From assembly GCF_003730195.1 (NCBI RefSeq), contig NZ_QWGG01000001.1, positions 930,001 to 994,000 of the forward strand: a DNA stretch of 64,000 nucleotides, in the 5' to 3' direction. Positions within the stretch are counted from its first letter, which is position 1, and each line of letters opens with the position of its first letter. Shown one piece after another: positions 8,601 to 16,120 of the stretch. A program made the translations under genes and the position numbers. The stretch is from Halosimplex salinum. Its GTDB lineage: Archaea > Halobacteriota > Halobacteria > Halobacteriales > Haloarculaceae. The notes below the pieces were generated by a model. The model searched no databases, had not been told where the DNA came from, and saw only the letters and a list, made by a program, of their open reading frames with translations.

Positions 8601-10517
8601 GTGACAGACGACCAGGGGGAGGGAGCGCTGGACCGCTTTCACGACGCCGTCGAGGAAGCGGGCAGTCCGGTCCTGACGACGGAGGAGATAGCGCGCCAGT
8701 CGGACGAATCAAGGGAACGGGTCGAAGCGTGGCTCCGCGACCTGGAGCGGGCCGAGGGCGTCGTGAGTCGGGACGTGTCTCAGGACCCGACGGTGTGGTA
8801 TCCCGCGGAGTGGACCGACTACGCGAACCGCGAACGGTTCGTCGTGTTCCCCGACCGCCGCCAGATCGTCGTCGACGAACCCGCGCAGTTCACGCGGGCA
8901 CAGCTCTCACAGTTCGCCCGCCTCGTCGACACCAACGGCGACGGCGGCTACGTGTACGAGATCGGCGACTCCGACATCTGGCAGGCGCCCTACGAGGACC
9001 TTGAAGGGCTCCTCGGGACGGTCCGTGACGTGCTCCCCCAGCGCTACCCCGACCTGGAGGAGTGGATCGGCGACCAGTGGAAGCGCGCCCACCAGTTCAC
9101 CCTCCGCACCCACGAAGACGGCTACACCGTGCTCGAGGCCGCGACGGAGAACCTGATGGGCAACGTCGCTCGCCAGAAGCTCGACGACTCTCATCTGCGA
9201 GCGCCCATCTCCGACACCGAGAGCTGGGTGGCCGAGGAGGCGACGGCGGAGATCAAACGGATCCTCTACGAGGCGGGCTACCCGGTGCAGGACGAGCGCG
9301 ACCTGGACTCCGGCGACCCGCTCGACCTCTCCACGACCCTCGACCTCCGGCCGTACCAGCACGACTGGGTCGGGCGCTTCATGGAGACGAAGTCGGGCGT
9401 CCTCGTCGGCCCACCCGGGAGCGGCAAGACCGTCGCCGCGATGGGCATCCTCGAACGGGTCGGCGGCGAGACCCTGATCCTGGTGCCCAGCCGCGAACTC
9501 GTCCGCCAGTGGCGTGACGAACTGCTCACCCACACGACTCTCGACGAGTCGCAGGTCGGCGAGTACCACGGCGGGAAGAAGGACGTGAGGCCGGTGACCA
9601 TCGCGACCTACCAGACCGCGGGGATGGACCGCCACCGCCACCTCTTCGACTCCCGGGAGTGGGGGCTCATCGTCTACGACGAGGTCCAGCACGTCCCGAG
9701 CGACGTGTACCGGCGGAGCGCGAACCTCCAGACGCGCCACCGACTCGGGCTCTCGGCGTCGCCTGTCCGGGAGGACGACCTCCAGGAGGAGATATTTACC
9801 CTCATCGGCCCGCCGATCGGGACCGACTGGGACGCGCTGTTCGACGAGGGCTTCGTCGCGGAGCCGCAGGTGGAGATCCGCTACGTCCCGTGGACCGACG
9901 ACGATAGCCGTAACGAGTACGTCGGGACGGAGAGCCACGAACGCCGGCAGGTCGCGGCCTCGAACCCCGCCAAGATCGACGAGACCGAGCGGATCCTCGC
10001 CCGCCACCCCGAGCAGAAGGCGCTCGTCTTCGTCGACTACCTCGACCAGGGCCGAGCGCTGTCGACGGCGCTGGACGTGCCGTTCATCAGCGGCGACACG
10101 CCCCACCACGAGCGCGAGCGACTGTTCCAGCAGTTCCGCGACGGCTCGCTGGGGACGCTCGTCGTCTCCCGCGTCGGCGACGAGGGGATCGACCTCCCCG
10201 ACGCGTCGCTCGCGATCGTCGCGTCCGGCCTCGGTGGGTCGCGCCGACAGGGGACGCAGCGAGCGGGGCGGACGATGCGCCCCGCCGGACGCGCCCTGAT
10301 GTACGTCCTCGCGACACAGGGCACGAGCGAGGAGGAGTTCGCCCGCCAGCAGATGCGCTATCTCGCCGGCAAGGGCGTTCAGGTCCGCGAGCGGACCGTC
10401 GAGGACGCTGAAGAGAGCGCGGCCGACGAGAGCACGGATGACGAGAGCGCGGCCGAGGAGAGCAGCGAGGAGACCGGCGAAGGGGACGACGAGGAGCGCG
10501 ACACCGGCGTCGCCTGA
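8601..10517 (+). CDS. XPB/Rad25-like superfamily 2 DNA helicase
   Basis: This 638-residue protein starts with GTG. An N-terminal helical/winged-helix segment (LTTEEIARQSDESRERVEAW) precedes the helicase core. Motif I is GPPGSGKT at 270-277 and motif II is DEVQ at 360-363. SASPVRED is motif III-like, and the C-terminal RecA lobe contains QGTQRAGRTMRP (motif VI). The arrangement fits archaeal XPB/Rad25-type helicases that act in DNA repair or transcription-coupled processes. The last ~50 residues are a low-complexity Glu/Asp/Ser tail, presumably a disordered halophilic extension. It stands alone, downstream of an AT-rich region. Its partner nuclease (Bax1) is not in the window. Confidence 0.85.
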   Translation: MTDDQGEGALDRFHDAVEEAGSPVLTTEEIARQSDESRERVEAWLRDLERAEGVVSRDVSQDPTVWYPAEWTDYANRERFVVFPDRRQIVVDEPAQFTRAQLSQFARLVDTNGDGGYVYEIGDSDIWQAPYEDLEGLLGTVRDVLPQRYPDLEEWIGDQWKRAHQFTLRTHEDGYTVLEAATENLMGNVARQKLDDSHLRAPISDTESWVAEEATAEIKRILYEAGYPVQDERDLDSGDPLDLSTTLDLRPYQHDWVGRFMETKSGVLVGPPGSGKTVAAMGILERVGGETLILVPSRELVRQWRDELLTHTTLDESQVGEYHGGKKDVRPVTIATYQTAGMDRHRHLFDSREWGLIVYDEVQHVPSDVYRRSANLQTRHRLGLSASPVREDDLQEEIFTLIGPPIGTDWDALFDEGFVAEPQVEIRYVPWTDDDSRNEYVGTESHERRQVAASNPAKIDETERILARHPEQKALVFVDYLDQGRALSTALDVPFISGDTPHHERERLFQQFRDGSLGTLVVSRVGDEGIDLPDASLAIVASGLGGSRRQGTQRAGRTMRPAGRALMYVLATQGTSEEEFARQQMRYLAGKGVQVRERTVEDAEESAADESTDDESAAEESSEETGEGDDEERDTGVA

Positions 10518-10582
10518 CTGCTGTTCGTCGGCCGAACACGTTCGGCACCAGCGGTTCGCGCGTTCGGACCGTACGATCGGGT

Positions 10583-10894
10583 ATGTCTGTGAGCCACGAC
10601 GACGTCGAACCCGTGACCGACCACGTCCACGACAACTCCTGGTCGGCGAATCTGGAGAAACCCCATCACGGCGAGGACCGCGAGCTCGTCCTCTCGCACG
10701 CGGTCGACGCCGTGGAGCACACCGCGCCGGGGAACCACGTGAACCTGGTCACCCACGGCGACCACGGCCATCCCGAGACGTACCTCTACGAGGCGCTCGA
10801 GGAGTCCGTGGGCGACGCCGTCTCGTACGAGTACGTGGAACAGTGTGGCTGCGGCGGTCACGTGTCGAGAGTGCACGTCGAAGAAGCCGTCTGA
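10583..10894 (+). CDS. CGCGG-family putative rSAM-modified RiPP precursor
   Basis: This 103-residue protein ends in the block QCGCGGHVSRVHV, with CGCGG at 88-92, the signature of a haloarchaeal family annotated as a putative ribosomally made peptide modified by a radical SAM enzyme. The N-terminal ~85 residues are His- and acid-rich (HGDHGHPETY). Cysteine is otherwise absent, which singles out the pair at 88 and 90 as the likely modification or metal site. No radical SAM enzyme with a CxxxCxxC motif is found anywhere in the window, so the maturase must lie elsewhere or be missing. The upstream helicase ends 65 bp earlier and is probably unrelated. Confidence 0.8.
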   Translation: MSVSHDDVEPVTDHVHDNSWSANLEKPHHGEDRELVLSHAVDAVEHTAPGNHVNLVTHGDHGHPETYLYEALEESVGDAVSYEYVEQCGCGGHVSRVHVEEAV

Positions 10895-10943
10895 GGTCGC
10901 GATACCGCGGGGTCGACCGGGGCCCCCAAGCGCCGGCGGCCGG

Positions 10944-11177
10944 TCAGTCGTCGCCTTCCGCGAGCACGTCGCGTTCCGCGCGCTTCTCTTTCACGTCGTC
11001 GATGAATGTGTCGACGCTGACACGTTTCTCACCGACGGTGGCGCCGACGATGGCGCCGAGTGCCCCACCGGTGCTGGCGGCGTTTCGACCGAAGACCCCA
11101 CCGATACCGGCACCGATGGCGGCTCCCATGGCTGCGTAGCGAGCTCGACTCAGGACGCGTTTCAATCGGGTTCCCAT
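10944..11177 (-). CDS. Small glycine-zipper protein
   Basis: This 77-residue protein has a basic N-terminus (MGTRLKRVLSRARY), a central Gly/Ala-rich hydrophobic stretch with repeated GxxxG spacing (residues ~17-50) and an acidic C-terminus. The pattern resembles glycine-zipper membrane segments that pack helix to helix. The start at 11177 is chosen because upstream in-frame codons run into AT-rich non-coding sequence that includes a TATA-like block at 11260-11275. No function is known, and it could be a membrane-associated structural or stress protein. It converges on the CGCGG gene. Confidence 0.55.
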   Translation of the reverse strand: MGTRLKRVLSRARYAAMGAAIGAGIGGVFGRNAASTGGALGAIVGATVGEKRVSVDTFIDDVKEKRAERDVLAEGDD

Positions 11178-11327
11178 ACCTGTGTAGTTAGTCGCTGAAT
11201 CTGATAAGTGTACTCCTTCCGAGAACTCGACGTGTGTGAACCTCTCGCATACGTGCAAAAAATTTAATATATTGCCGTGTAGACGTATCGAGTACGCTCC
11301 ACCACACGGTGTGAGCGGTGATCCCCG

Positions 11328-11495
11328 ATGATCGACTACATCGCGAACCCGGCGGACGACCGGAGCCACGCCCCGTATGGGGACGGGTCCGGCTGTCCGA
11401 AGGCCGCCGCTGTGGCGGGCTTCGCCGGCGCGAATCTCGCGATGGGTCTATCGGTCGGGGTGATCCGCACGCTCGAACCGACCGTCGCCGCGTGA
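11328..11495 (+). CDS. Hypothetical 55-residue protein
   Basis: An ATG opens a 55-residue frame containing a Tyr/Asp-rich N-terminus (MIDYIANPADD), a CPKAAAVAGF segment and an Ala/Gly-rich hydrophobic stretch that could form one short membrane helix. An AT-rich block with a TATA-like TTTAATATA lies at 11263-11271, about 57 bp upstream. Codon use looks haloarchaeal with GC-rich third positions. I do not recognise the family and it could be spurious. Confidence 0.4.
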   Translation: MIDYIANPADDRSHAPYGDGSGCPKAAAVAGFAGANLAMGLSVGVIRTLEPTVAA

Positions 11496-11850
11496 GATTC
11501 CGCGGGCCGTCCGGGCTCCCAGTCCGGTCGACGGCCGTCGGTTCGAGCCATCTCGGCTCTTCCTGAGATTCCGACGTCGTGACCCCCGGTCCGTCCCGCG
11601 TGACGACAGGTCCCGCACCACCGGTGCCACCGCTCCGTCCAGCGCTGGTCCCGGTCCACGCACGCTCGGTCCGCGCCCCGTCGCACTCTCGACCGTCCCG
11701 CGGCCGTCGCCGCCGCGGGCGGTCGGAGTGACGCGGGGCGCGGGTCGGAGAGATAGCGCCAGCGATGCCGGAGAGAGGCATCACTCTCCCCCCGACGCCC
11801 GCTCGGAGGCCGCCTCGCGGCGGTGCGCGTTCGACTCGCGCCGGGGTCGT
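11496..11850. other. GC-rich intergenic region, nothing assigned
   Basis: No convincing gene or RNA is seen. Overlapping open frames here look like by-products of high GC. A short hairpin with ATGCC/GGCAT arms lies at 11765-11781. Confidence 0.4.
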
Positions 11851-12159
11851 ATGGCAGTCCATGCCACAACCGCGGTGGAAGCGACAGCGGAGATAGACCT
11901 GTGGGTCCCCCGGGACACCATGGCCGACCTCGAGAGCGGCGTCCGCACGGTCGTCCGCGACGTCGACGGCGTCGAGACGGCCGAGGTCACCGGCGTCACC
12001 GACGTGACGCCGCGAGCCACTGACATCCGGGTCACGGCGACCGTCTGGCTCGTCTTCCCGGACCACAGCCCCGAGACGACGGCCGTCCGCGAGACGCTGG
12101 AGGACGGCTTCGGCATCATGGACGCGGACGTCCCTGTCGCCGAACCCGCCGACGCGTGA
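11851..12159 (+). CDS. Hypothetical haloarchaeal protein
   Basis: This is a 102-residue acidic soluble protein with alternating strand/helix character (ATAEIDLWVPRD, a TDIRVTATVWLVF strand). Two acidic helices are suggested by MADLESGVRTVVRDVDG and SPETTAVRETLEDGFG. It looks like a small alpha/beta sandwich, but I do not recognise a named family. The ATG at 11851 is preferred to the in-frame start at 11728 because the upstream extension is Arg/Ser-rich and unlike a haloarchaeal protein. No operon partner is evident. Confidence 0.6.
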   Translation: MAVHATTAVEATAEIDLWVPRDTMADLESGVRTVVRDVDGVETAEVTGVTDVTPRATDIRVTATVWLVFPDHSPETTAVRETLEDGFGIMDADVPVAEPADA

Positions 12160-12211
12160 ACGGCGAGAACTACCGACGGCGACCCCCGGAACGGGCCGCC
12201 CCGGCCCCCTG

Positions 12212-12281
12212 CTCTCCGCGGTCACAGCGGTGTGACACCGGCCCCGCGCCGGAGCGGCGGGTTCGATCCCCGCCGGAGAGT
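12212..12281 (+). ncRNA. tRNA-like cloverleaf, possible tRNA pseudogene
   Basis: CTCTCCG (12212-12218) pairs perfectly with CGGAGAG (12274-12280). Directly inside lies a 5-bp stem GCGGG/CCCGC with the 7-nt loop TTCGATC, so 12261-12269 reads GTTCGATCC, an exact match to the tRNA box B consensus GTTCRANYC. Two more perfect stems lie between them: GTCACA/TGTGAC (12221-12236) and CCGGC/GCCGG (12238-12252). However, the D-arm lacks box A and the would-be anticodon loop has only 5 nt and no T33. It is therefore not a normal functional tRNA. It may be a tRNA relic, a tRNA-like element, or chance folding in GC-rich DNA. Confidence 0.3.
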
Positions 12282-12293
12282 CTGGTGAGAGCT

Positions 12294-12422
12294 ATGTTGT
12301 GCATCATCGCACCCGAGTACGAGTCGCACGGCGACGAGCGAGAGCGATCAGCGGACGGCGACACGGAGACGGAAGACGAGAACGGCGAGGACGACGATTT
12401 CCTGGTCGCCGGGGCGGTCTGA
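12294..12422 (+). CDS. Hypothetical acidic microprotein
   Basis: This is a 42-residue frame starting MLCIIAPEYESHG followed by a highly acidic Glu/Asp tail ending FLVAGAV. A GGTGAG ribosome-binding-like sequence precedes the ATG by a few bases. The acidic composition is haloarchaeal. A longer in-frame GTG start at 12156 would cross the cloverleaf-like element with Arg/Pro-rich sequence, so the short form is preferred. No family is recognised. Confidence 0.35.
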   Translation: MLCIIAPEYESHGDERERSADGDTETEDENGEDDDFLVAGAV

Positions 12423-12443
12423 CCCAGGCCGTGGGGTGCCCGA

Positions 12444-14195
12444 TCAGGCTTCCCAGCGCGCGTCCGAGAGGGTGCGCTGGACGGCCTCCTCGCCGACGGC
12501 CTCGGCGAGCGTCTCGAAGCCCACTCGCTCGCTCCGGTCGGCCGCGTTGGCGACCAGTCGGGAGACGATGAACTCCGGCGTCGACCGGCCCACGGTCTCG
12601 AACCTGGGCTGGTAGTCGACCCGGAGGTCCAGGTCGGGCGTGAGCCCCTCCGCGAAGATGCCGTCGACCCGCGCCTCGGGTGGGAGGGGTTCGAGGTCGT
12701 CGGCGAGGTGGGTGACGAACACGCCGAGCGCGCCGCGGTCGACGCTCAGGCGGACGAGGCCGTGGAGCAGGTCCGCGGCGCTCCCGGGTTCGGTGATGGC
12801 CTCGAACTCGTCGACGAGCATCAGCGTCCGGCCCTCGTCGGTCAGCGGCGGCACGACCGAGCGGAGCGTTGCCTCCAGCACGCCCGCGTTGAAACTCGCG
12901 TGACGGCGGTGGAAGACGACCGTGTCGACGACGCCCACCTCCGCGCTGTCGGCCGGGACGGGCAACCCCATCTGGGCGAGCAGTTGCACCTGACACAGCG
13001 TCTCCAGCAGCGTGGTCTTCCCGCCGCTGTTCGCGCCCGTGAGCACCGCCACGCGATGCGCGTCGGGCGGCGCGTTCGCGCTCGGCACGTCGAGTCCGTG
13101 GTCGCCGATGCCGTAGGTCACCGGCTGGACCGAGATCCCGCTCGCGACCAGCGAGAGGTTCCGGGCGTTCTCGACGGCGACCGTCTCGCGGTCGACGAAC
13201 GTCGCCCGCTGGAGGTCGAACTCCGCCGCGAAGCGGGCCAGCGAGACGTACAGGGCCACGTCGTCGACGGCCGTCACCGCGGCGTCGACCTCGGTACGCG
13301 AGGTCTCGATGGTGCCTTCGAGCCGGTCGGCAACCTCGACCTCCCGCTCCTCGACAGCCGTCCGTAGATCGCTCGCCAGCGACCTGAGCGTCTCGGCCAC
13401 GAAGTCGCCGGCGTCGGTCGCCTCGCCGGGCAACGCCTCGCGGACGCGACCCACGTCCACCTCCGTCTCGCTCGTGACGTGGCGGACCAGCGTCTCGCGG
13501 AAGTCGTCGGCGCCGCGGGCCCCGGACTGCACCTCCTCGGCCACCTCGGCGGGCGTCGCGGCCATGTCCTCGACGCTCGCGAGCGTCCGACGGAGCGAGT
13601 CGAGGCGGTCGTCGGCGCCCTCGCCGATGCGGTCGCCGTCGCCGCGGAGTCCCGCCAGCGCCGCCGCGGCGTCTTCGAGCGTCTCGTCGTCCAGTTCGGC
13701 GATCGGTTCGAAGACGCCCTCGGAGACGCCCGCGTCGGAGAGCGCCAGGACGGTCCGCACCGCGGCGAGCTCTCCGCCGTCGGCGTTCTCCTCGAACGCG
13801 TCTTCGACGGCCGCTCTGGTGGGCTCGTCGAGCGCGTTCCAGGAGTCGCGGGCTTCGAGGATCCGGTCGATGCGCTCGGCCATCTCGTCGCGCGAGCCGA
13901 GCGGCGTGAGGATACGGATCCGGCTGGCCGCGTCCTCGGTGAGCGCGTACTCGCCGGCGAGGTCGAGGATCTCCTTGTACACCTCGCGGGTGTCCCGCGT
14001 CGCGAGCACGTCCATCGCCGCGCCGCCCTGCGCCCGCCGGAGGATACGCGTCGCTCGACCCTGTGAGAGCCCGGCCGCGACGAGGGCGCGCGTGTCAGCC
14101 GTCTCGATGGCTTCGACGGCCCGCTCGACGCCCAGTTCGTCGGCCAGCAGGTCCCGGGTCTTCGGCCCGATACCCCAGTAGTCCTCCAGTCGCAT
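12444..14195 (-). CDS. MutS-related DNA mismatch repair ATPase
   Basis: This 583-residue protein has an N-terminal helix-hairpin-helix-like segment (DYWGIGPKTRDLLADELG), a long helical lever region (about 100-340) and a C-terminal MutS ATPase domain. The Walker A motif is GANSGGKTT at 387-395 and Walker B has D462-E463 in LMLVDEFEA, followed by the FVTHLADDL switch. It lacks the mismatch-recognition domain I of MutS1 and the Smr nuclease domain of bacterial MutS2. It therefore belongs to the archaeal MutS-like group that may act on recombination intermediates or branched DNA. It is a single gene, convergent with the small genes at 11851-12422. Confidence 0.82.
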   Translation of the reverse strand: MRLEDYWGIGPKTRDLLADELGVERAVEAIETADTRALVAAGLSQGRATRILRRAQGGAAMDVLATRDTREVYKEILDLAGEYALTEDAASRIRILTPLGSRDEMAERIDRILEARDSWNALDEPTRAAVEDAFEENADGGELAAVRTVLALSDAGVSEGVFEPIAELDDETLEDAAAALAGLRGDGDRIGEGADDRLDSLRRTLASVEDMAATPAEVAEEVQSGARGADDFRETLVRHVTSETEVDVGRVREALPGEATDAGDFVAETLRSLASDLRTAVEEREVEVADRLEGTIETSRTEVDAAVTAVDDVALYVSLARFAAEFDLQRATFVDRETVAVENARNLSLVASGISVQPVTYGIGDHGLDVPSANAPPDAHRVAVLTGANSGGKTTLLETLCQVQLLAQMGLPVPADSAEVGVVDTVVFHRRHASFNAGVLEATLRSVVPPLTDEGRTLMLVDEFEAITEPGSAADLLHGLVRLSVDRGALGVFVTHLADDLEPLPPEARVDGIFAEGLTPDLDLRVDYQPRFETVGRSTPEFIVSRLVANAADRSERVGFETLAEAVGEEAVQRTLSDARWEA

Positions 14196-14277
14196 GGCAG
14201 TGGCGTGGCTCCGCGCCGGTAAAGTCGTTACCCGTCGTGCCCGTGCGATCGAACGCCGAACCCGGCCGTGGGCAGGG

Positions 14278-14287
14278 ATTCTTATCC
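14278..14287 (+). promoter_or_regulatory. TATA-like box for the zinc-ribbon membrane protein
   Basis: ATTCTTATCC lies 22-31 bp before the ATG at 14309, the spacing of a leaderless promoter. Confidence 0.4.
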
Positions 14288-14308
14288 GGGGACCGCATAG
14301 CCGGTGCC

Positions 14309-14977
14309 ATGACGGACCGGGCGGACGACGGCGACGCGACCGAGGGCGACGGAGCGGCCGCCGCGGACCCCGACAGCGACGCCGGAGGCGACGCGGAGGC
14401 CGAATCCTTCCCCTGCCCCGACTGCGGCGAATCGCTGCCAGCGGGCGCGCGGTTCTGTCCTCACTGCGAGGCCGCGCTGTCCGAGGACGGCGCACCGGTG
14501 GATCTCTCCGAACTCGACGGGCTGTTCGACGGCGACGACCAGCCCGAGTTCATCACCGTCGAGGGTGGCGAGCGCCGCGCCTCCGGCACGGTCATGGTGA
14601 TCGCCGGACTGGCCGTGAGCATCCCGCTCGCTCCGCTCGGGCTCTTCCTCGTCAACACCGTCCAGCCGCTGACGGTGTGGACCGCTCCGCTCGTCTTCCT
14701 CGGGAGCTGGCTCGGCCCCGCCGCCTTTCTGGCCCGTGCCCGGGTCCCCGCGGAGGCGTTCGCTCGGAGCCTGTATTTCGTGGCGGCCGGGACCGCGCTG
14801 ATCCCGATCGGGCTCCGGGTCAGTGGGAACGACCTGTCGGTCGCGTTCGGGACCGTGATGTTCGTCGCGCTCGTGATCGCGGGGCTCGCGGTCCTGCTCG
14901 GGATGTTCATGCACCGACAGGCCAGCGCCCGGATCACCGGCGAGCGACGGGCCTTCGAGGACGCGCGCCGGGACTGA
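14309..14977 (+). CDS. Zinc-ribbon membrane protein
   Basis: This 222-residue protein begins with an acidic disordered segment, then a zinc ribbon with CPDCG and CPHCE knuckles (about residues 34-52). A short linker is followed by four predicted transmembrane segments: VMVIAGLAVSIPLAPLGLFL, the WTAPLVFLGSWLGPAAFL region, SLYFVAAGTALIPIGL and FGTVMFVALVIAGLAVLLGM. Cytosolic zinc-ribbon heads on small membrane proteins are common in haloarchaea and their roles are mostly unknown. It stands alone between a MutS-like ATPase and a convergent cysteine synthase. Confidence 0.7.
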   Translation: MTDRADDGDATEGDGAAAADPDSDAGGDAEAESFPCPDCGESLPAGARFCPHCEAALSEDGAPVDLSELDGLFDGDDQPEFITVEGGERRASGTVMVIAGLAVSIPLAPLGLFLVNTVQPLTVWTAPLVFLGSWLGPAAFLARARVPAEAFARSLYFVAAGTALIPIGLRVSGNDLSVAFGTVMFVALVIAGLAVLLGMFMHRQASARITGERRAFEDARRD

Positions 14978-14980
14978 GAA

Positions 14981-15886
14981 CTACTCGAACATCCCGGTCG
15001 ACATGTACCGCTCGCCGCTGTCCCAGTACACCGTGACGACGAACGGGTCCGCCACCCCGTCGTCGACGAGCCGTTCGGCGACGCGCTTCGCGGCCAGGTT
15101 CGTCCCGCCCGACGACTGGCCCACGAAGATGCCCTCCTCCCGTGCGAGCCGACGGCACTCGGCTTCGGCGGCGGCGAGTTCGACCGTCTCGACGCCGTCG
15201 AGCAGGTCGCGGTCGAGATTGTCGCTGACGAACCCCGGCCCCATCCCCTGGAAGTCGTCCTCGCCGGCCTCGCCGGTCGAGAGGACGGCGTTGCTCGCGG
15301 GCTCGACCGCGACGATGTCCACGTCCGGGAACGCCTCGCGCAGTCGGCGCCCGATGCCGGTGAGCGTCCCGCCCGTCCCGACGCCGGCGACGTACGCGTC
15401 GACCTCGCGGTCGCCGATCTGGTCGAGGATCTCCGGGCCGGTCGTCCGGTAGTGGGCATCCGGGTTCGCCGGGTTCTCGAACTGGCGGAGCTGGACGTAC
15501 CCGTCGTCCGCTTCGAGCTCGTCGGCGCGCTCTTTCGCCGCGGAGATGTCTCCGTCGACGAGTTCGATCTCGGCGCCGTAGGCGCGCATGATCTGGCGTC
15601 GCTCGGGCGACTTCGAGGACGGCATGACGAGCGTCACGTCGTAGCCCTTCGCGGCGCCGACCAGTGCGAGGCCGATACCGGTGTTCCCGCTCGTCGGTTC
15701 GACGATGGTGTCGCCCGCGGTGAGCACGCCGTCGCGCTCGGCCGCTTCGACCATCGCCTTGGCGGGCCGGTCCTTGGCCGACCCGCCGGGGTTGAACGAC
15801 TCTACCTTCGCTGCGATCGTCGCGCCCGCTGGGGCGTCGACCTCGACCAGCGGCGACCCGATGGTGTCCAGAATACTCGATTTCAC
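14981..15886 (-). CDS. cysK: Cysteine synthase (O-acetylserine sulfhydrylase family)
   Basis: This 301-residue PLP enzyme has the internal-aldimine Lys38 in NPGGSAKDRP, the substrate loop TSGNTG (about 65-70) and the phosphate-binding GVGTGGTLTG glycine loop. SSGG precedes the C-terminal helix. It replaces the beta-hydroxyl or acetyl group of a serine derivative with sulfide to make cysteine. Length matches CysK/CysM of about 300 residues. Whether it uses O-acetylserine or another activated serine cannot be told. It is encoded singly, tail to tail with the zinc-ribbon membrane protein. Confidence 0.9.
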   Translation of the reverse strand: MKSSILDTIGSPLVEVDAPAGATIAAKVESFNPGGSAKDRPAKAMVEAAERDGVLTAGDTIVEPTSGNTGIGLALVGAAKGYDVTLVMPSSKSPERRQIMRAYGAEIELVDGDISAAKERADELEADDGYVQLRQFENPANPDAHYRTTGPEILDQIGDREVDAYVAGVGTGGTLTGIGRRLREAFPDVDIVAVEPASNAVLSTGEAGEDDFQGMGPGFVSDNLDRDLLDGVETVELAAAEAECRRLAREEGIFVGQSSGGTNLAAKRVAERLVDDGVADPFVVTVYWDSGERYMSTGMFE

Positions 15887-16120
15887 TGCGATTACGTACG
15901 ACCCACTAACGTAAAGGAGGCCCGTCAGCGGCAGGGAGTGCGGTTACCGGTGACGCCGGACGCCCGAACTGTCAGAACCGCGCCTCAGAAGGGTCTTACC
16001 GCCCGTTTCGGAATCCATGCGAGTGCAAGCCGAACGGGGTTCCGGGGTACGGTCCAACCAGCGAGTGAACCGCCGGCCGGGAGACGCGGCCGGACGGTGA
16101 CTCCAGGAGCCAGATCTACT

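Noticed and set aside
12156-12293. GTG-start extension of the microprotein at 12294
   Set aside because: It would translate the cloverleaf-like element into Arg/Pro-rich sequence, unlike haloarchaeal proteins.
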